From NCBI GenBank assembly GCA_050693895.1, contig JBOGWS010000008.1:29451-93450 (forward strand): a stretch of DNA of 64,000 bases, read 5' to 3'. The stretch's first letter is position 1. Every line of letters starts with the position of its first letter. The notes under the pieces are model-generated. The model saw only the letters and a list, made by a program, of their open reading frames with translations. It ran no database searches and had not been told where the DNA came from. Source of the DNA: WHSV01 sp050693895. Its GTDB lineage: Bacteria; Actinomycetota; CADDZG01; WHSQ01. The position numbers were made by a program, and so were the translations under genes. Of the stretch, positions 59,921 to 64,000 are shown piece after piece.

Positions 59921-60391
59921 TTAGTTCGGTGGGGAGATCGACCAACGGCGGCGGGCGGGGAGTACCACATCGCCGTAGCCCTTGCATCGGGCCTCGCTGA
60001 GCTCCAGCTCGAACAGTGCATACTTTTCGGCGGGTTCATAACTTGCCGCGTCCGCGGCGATCGCTCGAACCGCAGGATCCTCCACCGCGAACCCTCTGCC
60101 GCTCACGAAGAACTCGCCTCCGGACCCACGCGTGTCCGGAACCCCGTTGTGGAGGGCGTACAAGCCCCGCTCTCGGAGATCCCGGCCCTTGGGCGAGGTC
60201 GGCTCCATGAACAAGAGGAGCGCATCGCGAGTGATGACGGGCGTTACCGGGTGGACCTGAAGCTCTCCGCTCTGGCGCACGGTTGCTAGATACGCGGGTG
60301 GGAGCCCCAGGCGTCCGGCCCCGAAGGCAGCTAGCTCAGGCTCGGCCTCCGCGAACTCCCCCCACGTGATAACGGTCATCGGATCCATCAA
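59921..60391 (-). CDS. Pyridoxamine-5'-phosphate-oxidase-fold (split-barrel FMN-binding) protein
   Basis: 156 residues. The split-barrel pattern is 'RLGLPPAYLATVRQSGELQVHPVTPVITRDALLLFMEPTSPKGRDLRERGLYALHNGVPDTRGSGGEFFVSGRGFAVEDP', typical of F420- or FMN-dependent PNPOx-like proteins of actinobacteria. It may reduce or oxidise small molecules, or bind a flavin or haem cofactor. The first ATG (60391) overlaps the end of the sigma-factor relic; ATG 60379 is also possible. Confidence 0.8.
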   Translation of the reverse strand: MMDPMTVITWGEFAEAEPELAAFGAGRLGLPPAYLATVRQSGELQVHPVTPVITRDALLLFMEPTSPKGRDLRERGLYALHNGVPDTRGSGGEFFVSGRGFAVEDPAVRAIAADAASYEPAEKYALFELELSEARCKGYGDVVLPARRRWSISPPN

Positions 60392-60745
60392 TCGTCAAGG
60401 ATTACCACGTCGAGGTGGCGGAGGCGTTGGGAGTCGGCGACCATGGAGATCTGGACGATCCGGCCGCTCGTTATCGTGAAATCGAAGACGACTTGCGGGC
60501 GTCCTTGGCGGGCCCACACGAGTCCCGCGGCTCCATCCACGAGCGCGAGTTGTGCGGCACGAGCACGCCCCGAGAATGTGGCGGCGACGGCCGCCGCTCC
60601 GCGGACCTCCTTCGATGCACCCATTTGCACGGCTTCACGGTCGGCCCGGAGACGATGCTCGGGTCCAGCAGCACAAGAAGTGACTCCAAGTCAGCGCCGC
60701 GCGCGGCAGCGAGGAATGCCTTCACGTGGTTGCGTCGGTCATCAG
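60388..60745 (-). pseudogene. Remnant of a SigJ-like ECF sigma factor (C-terminal SnoaL domain only)
   Basis: 'DDRRNHVKAFLAAARGADLE' followed by 'SLLVLLDPSIV' in one frame, then 'MGASKEVRGAAAVAATFSGR' followed by 'ARAAQLALVDGAAGLVWARQ', 'GRPQVVFDFTITSGRIVQIS' and 'MVADSQRLRHLDVVILDD' in another, reproduce the C-terminal SnoaL-like domain of SigJ-type ECF sigma factors. A frameshift separates them near 60640. The sigma-2 and sigma-4 DNA-binding domains that should precede are absent, so no sigma activity can remain. Confidence 0.68.
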
Positions 60746-60835
60746 TAAAGACGAACGAGACCCAGCCGGTGTGACGAGGATAGGCCGGGTGGATGGCCCG
60801 ACTTCAGTGAACTCTTGGGTGCGCGCCGAGCAAGG

Positions 60836-60871
60836 GGCCGGAGTCTGGGTCACATTCACGGATTACGCTCC
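60836..60871. repeat. 36-bp direct repeat, copy 1 (before the dihydrofolate-reductase-like gene)
   Basis: 30 of 36 bases are identical to 61676-61711. The most conserved core is GGTCACATTC-N-CGG-N-TT-N-CGCTCC. Copy 1 ends 79 bases before the ATG of the gene it precedes. Shared promoter or duplication scar. Confidence 0.5.
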
Positions 60872-60949
60872 AAGAAAAAGTCGGCGCCGTAGTAGAACCT
60901 GTCGTGATGTGAACCCAGGGCAAGCCGTTCGATCGAAGGAGACCGCCAG

Positions 60950-61606
60950 ATGCGGAAACTAACCGTCAACACGTTCATGTCACTCGACGGAGTGATGCAG
61001 GCTCCCGGGGGACCGGAGGAGGACCCGAGCGGTGGATTCGCCTACGGCGGATGGTCGGTCAACCACTGGGATGAGCACATGGGAGAGCAGATGGGGGCCG
61101 CGATGAGCGAGCCGTTCGATCTGCTGCTCGGTCGAAAGACCTATGAGATCTTCGCCGCTCATTGGCCGCATGTGACCGACGACCCGGGGGCCGAAGCGCT
61201 GAACAGCGCGACGAAGTACGTCGCTTCCAGGACGCTCGACAAAGTCGAGTGGAAGAACTCGATACTCATCGTCGGCGATGTAGTCGAGGAGATCGCTCGA
61301 CTCAAGAGCGATTCAAGCCCCGAGATCCAGGTTCACGGGAGCTCCGACCTGATCCAGACGTTGTTGAAGAACGATCTGATCGATGAATTCCGCCTGTGGA
61401 CCTTCCCGGTTCTGCTCGGAACTGGGAAGCGTCTGTTTTCGGATGGAACCATCCCCGGCGGGCTGAAACTCGTGGATTCCACGACCTCGAGTACGGGCGT
61501 AGTCATCGGAACGTACGAGCGGGCGGGGGAGGTCGACGTGGGGTCGTTTGCTTTGGACGAGCCGACGGAGGCAGAGCTGGAACGACGCAGCCGAATGGAG
61601 GATTGA
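60950..61606 (+). CDS. Dihydrofolate-reductase-family (RibD C-terminal-like) protein
   Basis: 218 residues with AAGGAG 7-12 bases before the ATG. The fold is recognisable: 'KLTVNTFMSLDGVMQAPGGPEEDPSGGFAYGGWS', 'LLLGRKTYEIFAAHWP' (NADPH-binding Arg-Lys-Thr), 'YVASRTLDKVEWKNSILI' and 'IQVHGSSDLIQTLLKNDLIDEFRLWTFPVLLGTGKRLF'. These YyaP/YwjB-like proteins are NADPH-dependent reductases of unknown substrate. A decayed copy of its C-terminal end lies at about 63115-63215. Confidence 0.87.
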   Translation: MRKLTVNTFMSLDGVMQAPGGPEEDPSGGFAYGGWSVNHWDEHMGEQMGAAMSEPFDLLLGRKTYEIFAAHWPHVTDDPGAEALNSATKYVASRTLDKVEWKNSILIVGDVVEEIARLKSDSSPEIQVHGSSDLIQTLLKNDLIDEFRLWTFPVLLGTGKRLFSDGTIPGGLKLVDSTTSSTGVVIGTYERAGEVDVGSFALDEPTEAELERRSRMED

Positions 61607-61675
61607 CGATCCTCAGTCCTGGCCGGACGTTCATTGATTCTTCAGGGTCGGAGGGATCTGCCGCCCGAATCTCTC

Positions 61676-61711
61676 GGCCAGAGCCTCGGTCACATTCTCG
61701 GTTTTCGCTCC
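61676..61711. repeat. 36-bp direct repeat, copy 2 (before the VOC fragment)
   Basis: Matches 60836-60871 at 30 of 36 positions. It ends 41 bases before the GTG of the truncated VOC gene, a position similar to copy 1, which favours a promoter-linked element. Confidence 0.5.
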
Positions 61712-61752
61712 GTCATACGTTTGAGGTCTTCAAACTAGAAGGGAGACAAACC

Positions 61753-61926
61753 GTGCCTCTGCAAGTGACCGCCATCATGATTGGTGTCGAGGACCTGGCC
61801 CGCTCCAAGAAGTTCTACGGAGAGGGCCTGGGTTGCACGATCGACCAGAACTATCCCAATTTCGTGTCGTTCAACCTGGGCGGACACTCGGACGGCTACC
61901 TCTGGAAGGTCGCGTTCGGCTCCTGA
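61753..61926 (+). pseudogene. Truncated VOC-family protein
   Basis: 57 residues from GTG 61753 with AAGGGAG upstream. The first half of a VOC protein is intact ('IMIGVEDLARSKKFYGEGLGCTIDQNYPNFVSFNLG'), but after 'GGHSDGYLWKVAFGS' a UGA stops it; the second beta-alpha-beta module of the family is absent. The trmO start overlaps its stop (TGATG), so translation of this stub may drive trmO. I tested selenocysteine here: the sequence after the UGA does not continue the family. Confidence 0.6.
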
Positions 61927-62336
61927 TGTATGAGCTCAGAGCGATCGGCCACGTCGAGTCTCCGCTGATCGACCCCGAGCAAGCGCCGAAACAGGGCTTT
62001 GAGGGAGCTCCGGAAGCGTGGCTCGTCTTCAACGACGCCATGGCCGACGGCATCGCTGACATGCAGCCGGGCACGGACATCCTCGTCCTGACTTGGCTCG
62101 ACCGCGCCGACCGGGACGTGTTGGCCGTGCACCCGCGCGACGACCCTCGCAACCCGATGACCGGAGTTTTCAGCACGAGGTCACAGGACCGGCCTAACCC
62201 CGTCGGCCTGCATCGCGTCCACGTCGTGGCGATCGACGGCACCCGAGTGCTCGTGCGGGACCTTGAGGCCGTGGATCACACGCCCATCGTGGACGTTAAG
62301 CCCGTGCTCGACCGAGGCGAAACGCGGGACGGCTAG
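61926..62336 (+). CDS. TrmO/TsaA-family tRNA m6t6A methyltransferase-like protein
   Basis: 136 residues from ATG 61926. Family motifs are 'YELRAIGHVESPL', 'IADMQPGTDILVLTWLDRADRDVL', 'VHPRDDPRNPMTGVFSTRSQDRPNPVGLHRVHVVAIDG' and 'DLEAVDHTPIVDVKPVL'. E. coli TrmO adds the N6-methyl to t6A37 of tRNA-Thr; short actinobacterial members like this keep the core SAM-binding barrel. It is coupled to the upstream VOC stub. Confidence 0.87.
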   Translation: MYELRAIGHVESPLIDPEQAPKQGFEGAPEAWLVFNDAMADGIADMQPGTDILVLTWLDRADRDVLAVHPRDDPRNPMTGVFSTRSQDRPNPVGLHRVHVVAIDGTRVLVRDLEAVDHTPIVDVKPVLDRGETRDG

Positions 62337-62674
62337 AGATAGATCTCGCCCGCTGCGAACCGTCAGGCGTGTTTCGCGAAGTGTGGCCGGCCCGAGTGAC
62401 CGTCTCATCTAGCGCCTGAGCTTTTTCTGACCGAGAATCGTGGGCTTCCAGCAGCGCATCACGCGAGCGGAGCGCACGATGCGAGTAAGCGCGTTGTATC
62501 CGATGCGAACAAGACTGTAGAAAAAGTGTGAATGGCCTGAGTGCCTCGGCCTAGGCAATCCGTCCAATGTCGGCGTTCCTGACAATCGGCGGCTTCCGAC
62601 CGACCCCCTTCCGCCGAGAGGGCCGGTCCAGTAGCTTCATCAGGACGGGTTCCTTCACATCGCAGATGGGGTGA
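62337..62674. other. Region without an assignable gene
   Basis: About 340 bases. A short minus-strand reading ending at about 62412 ('YNALTRIVRSARVMRCWKP' then 'TILGQKKLRR') looks protein-like but has no recognisable family or start. No terminator or operator was seen. Confidence 0.35.
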
Positions 62675-63055
62675 GTGTCCTTGAAACGGAAGCTCCTGTT
62701 AGCACTGGTTGCAGTAGTCGTCCTCGGTGGAATCGCAATGCCAAGCAGCGCCGGAACGACTCGAGCCAAAACGACCGTGACCATCAAAGTCGAGGGAAGG
62801 GACTTCTCAGGATTGGTAAAGAGTCCCCGACCGCGCAGGTGCGCGGACGGCCGCAAGGTTGTCCTGTTCAGGCAAACGGGCTCACAGCAGCAGCCCAGCA
62901 CGGATCCGGTGATCGCGAGTGATACGGCATCCCTCAACGGCGATCGCTACGAATGGTCGACGGGCAACACGGGGGTCTCCGGCCGATTCTACGCTCGTGC
63001 TCGAAGGACTGACCGATGCAGGGCAGACTCGAGCAGGACACTTCGCACGGAGTAG
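62675..63055 (+). CDS. Small secreted protein of unknown function
   Basis: 126 residues from GTG 62675. The signal peptide is 'LKRKLLLALVAVVVLGGIAMPSSAG' (about 3-26). The mature part has one beta-rich domain with two Cys in 'RRCADGRKVVLFRQTG' and 'RTDRCRADSSRTLRTE', and a conserved 'DRYEWSTGNTGVSGRFYARARR'. This pattern recurs in secreted proteins of soil actinobacteria, but no function is known. A disulfide between the two Cys is likely. Confidence 0.7.
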   Translation: MSLKRKLLLALVAVVVLGGIAMPSSAGTTRAKTTVTIKVEGRDFSGLVKSPRPRRCADGRKVVLFRQTGSQQQPSTDPVIASDTASLNGDRYEWSTGNTGVSGRFYARARRTDRCRADSSRTLRTE

Positions 63056-63114
63056 GTCTTCAGATCGATAGTGACGTCTAACACTCGGGCGATCGTTCTC
63101 CAGCTCGTGTCCCG

Positions 63115-63215
63115 CGGTCCTCGACATAGCGCTCGTTCCTGCCATCAGTCGGTTCGTCTAATGCGAACGATCCTGTAACGATCACGCCCACCGGCACGTA
63201 TGTGTCGATCATGAC
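63115..63215 (-). pseudogene. C-terminal relic of a dihydrofolate-reductase-family gene
   Basis: The minus strand reads 'GVMIDTYVPVGVIVTGSFAL' then 'DEPTDGRNER', which matches the C-terminal 'GVVIGTYERAGEVDVGSFAL' then 'DEPTEAELER' of the intact gene at 60950-61606, in the opposite orientation. The rest of the gene is gone. It fills most of the 260-base gap before the alcohol-dehydrogenase-like gene. Confidence 0.6.
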
Positions 63216-63315
63216 CCCTCGGGAGAGTGAGGCTGACATAAACAAACGGGCTCTCTCGCTAGCGCCGTGATGGTGGAAGAAGCTGCGGGACAAAGAGCGG
63301 ACGACGAGAGACGGC

Positions 63316-64000
63316 TCACGCCACTCCCGCGACCACCTTTCCCCTGGCGTGGCCTTGTTCCAAGTAGGCGATAGCCGCGGGGATTTCGGCGAACGGATAG
63401 CGCCGATCGATCTCCGGACGCAACTTGCCGGCCCCGATCAGCTCCGAAAGGAGCTCCAGGTCCTTGGCGGTTACGTGCGCCTGCACCATGGCAATGTCCT
63501 TTCCGCCGCGCAGCGAAACACCCATCAGCTTTGCCACGCTGGTGAACCCGGTCACCGCGGCCTTGCCGCCCTCGGCTAGAGCACGTCTGAGATCGGGCAC
63601 CGATAGGTTCCCGACCGTGTCGAGGATGAAGTCGTAGCGCCGCCCGCTACGGACGAAGTCGGTCGTCGTGTAGTCGACGACGTGATCGGCGCCGAGCGAA
63701 CGGACGAGGTCGATGTTCCGGGTGCTGGTCACGCCGGTCGCCTCGGGCCCGTATGACTTGGCGATCTGGACCGCAAAGCTCCCGACGCCGCCGGAAGCGC
63801 CATTGATTAGCACCTTCTGCGCGGGTTTGATTTCTCCGTGGTGGTGAAGGCCCTGGAGTGCGGTTACCGCCGACATCGGAACTGCAGCCGCTTCCTCGAA
63901 CGACAAGTTCGCCGGCTTCAACGACATAACGTCACCTGGCACCGAAACATATTCTGCAAAGCCACCGTAACCGTGGTCTAGAAGATTGGCATAGACCTCG
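63316..64000 (-). CDS. Zinc-independent MDR-family NAD(P)H oxidoreductase (quinone-reductase-like), 5' end outside window
   Basis: 228 residues of the C-terminal part; the N-terminus runs off the right edge. It enters as 'EVYANLLDHGYGGFAEYVSV'. The NADPH fold is 'KVLINGASGGVGSFAVQIAKSYG' (GxxGGVG), followed by 'LGADHVVDYTTTDF' and 'YDFILDTVGNLS'. It ends 'YLEQGHARGKVVAGVA'. The family reduces quinones or enones using NADPH. Confidence 0.9.
   Translation of the reverse strand, partial: EVYANLLDHGYGGFAEYVSVPGDVMSLKPANLSFEEAAAVPMSAVTALQGLHHHGEIKPAQKVLINGASGGVGSFAVQIAKSYGPEATGVTSTRNIDLVRSLGADHVVDYTTTDFVRSGRRYDFILDTVGNLSVPDLRRALAEGGKAAVTGFTSVAKLMGVSLRGGKDIAMVQAHVTAKDLELLSELIGAGKLRPEIDRRYPFAEIPAAIAYLEQGHARGKVVAGVA

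Noticed and set aside
61924..61926. UGA ending the VOC stub as a further selenocysteine codon
   Set aside because: The residues that would follow do not continue the VOC fold, and trmO starts inside the stop.
1..64000. CRISPR arrays, transposases, phage genes, riboswitches, rRNA or tRNA
   Set aside because: No spaced repeats, transposase or integrase motifs, conserved RNA aptamer blocks or RNA gene cores were recognised by eye; a covariance-model scan would be needed to exclude small RNAs.

Overview
The window is a GC-rich chromosomal segment, very probably from an uncultivated actinobacterium. The evidence is high-GC codon use with many GTG and TTG starts, promoters whose -10 box lies only 6-8 bases before the start codon (leaderless style), many DesK/NarL-type two-component pairs, and families typical of soil Actinomycetota: R2-like oxidase, DUF5519, PspC-kinase, mycothiol-type maleylpyruvate isomerase and a HelD relic. 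The class cannot be fixed from this sequence. No rRNA, tRNA, transposase, phage gene or CRISPR array was seen. Layout: 1-3.5 kb holds an R2-like diiron oxidase with its TetR regulator and a LiaS/LiaR-like sensor pair, followed to 9.3 kb by a MacB-like ABC exporter, an M28 peptidase and an SGNH hydrolase. 9.4-15.6 kb holds lipid acyltransferase, YceI/MarR, a decayed HelD gene, a UvrD-like helicase and a LacI regulator with a likely operator pair. 15.6-22.5 kb has a disulfide oxidoreductase, Lon protease, an EamA transporter and a GGDEF-EAL protein. 22.5-30 kb is an envelope block: a malectin-M15 wall hydrolase coupled to a beta-propeller protein, a PspC/LiaF-like protein and a PspC-kinase/response-regulator pair. 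30-43 kb carries YbaK, a ceramidase-like membrane protein, a DAO oxidase, a SpoIIE phosphatase, a metzincin-like protease cassette, a ZIP transporter preceded by two micro-genes, adenylate kinase and CBS proteins. 41.7-44.3 kb is a PepSY gene with an OmpR-type pair. 44-48.3 kb and 59.6-63.3 kb are patchworks of small enzymes and decayed genes. 48.3-55.1 kb is a complete formate dehydrogenase locus (moaA, fdhG, fdhH, fdhI, fdhE). Highlights: (1) fdhG is one gene read through an in-frame UGA (selenocysteine) with a clear bacterial SECIS hairpin. (2) A second gene, OsmC-like at 59.1-59.6 kb, also has an in-frame UGA exactly where OsmC proteins carry the peroxidatic cysteine, followed by a candidate SECIS hairpin, so the organism probably makes at least two selenoproteins. 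(3) An 11-bp-periodic direct repeat of TTCAG lies 53-81 bases upstream of the OmpR-type regulator and of both PepSY paralogues, which are 17 kb apart, defining a small envelope-stress regulon. (4) Several self-regulation operators (TetR, MarR, LacI, HxlR, ArsR types) can be read directly. (5) At least eight decayed or truncated genes can be recognised from residual similarity across frames.
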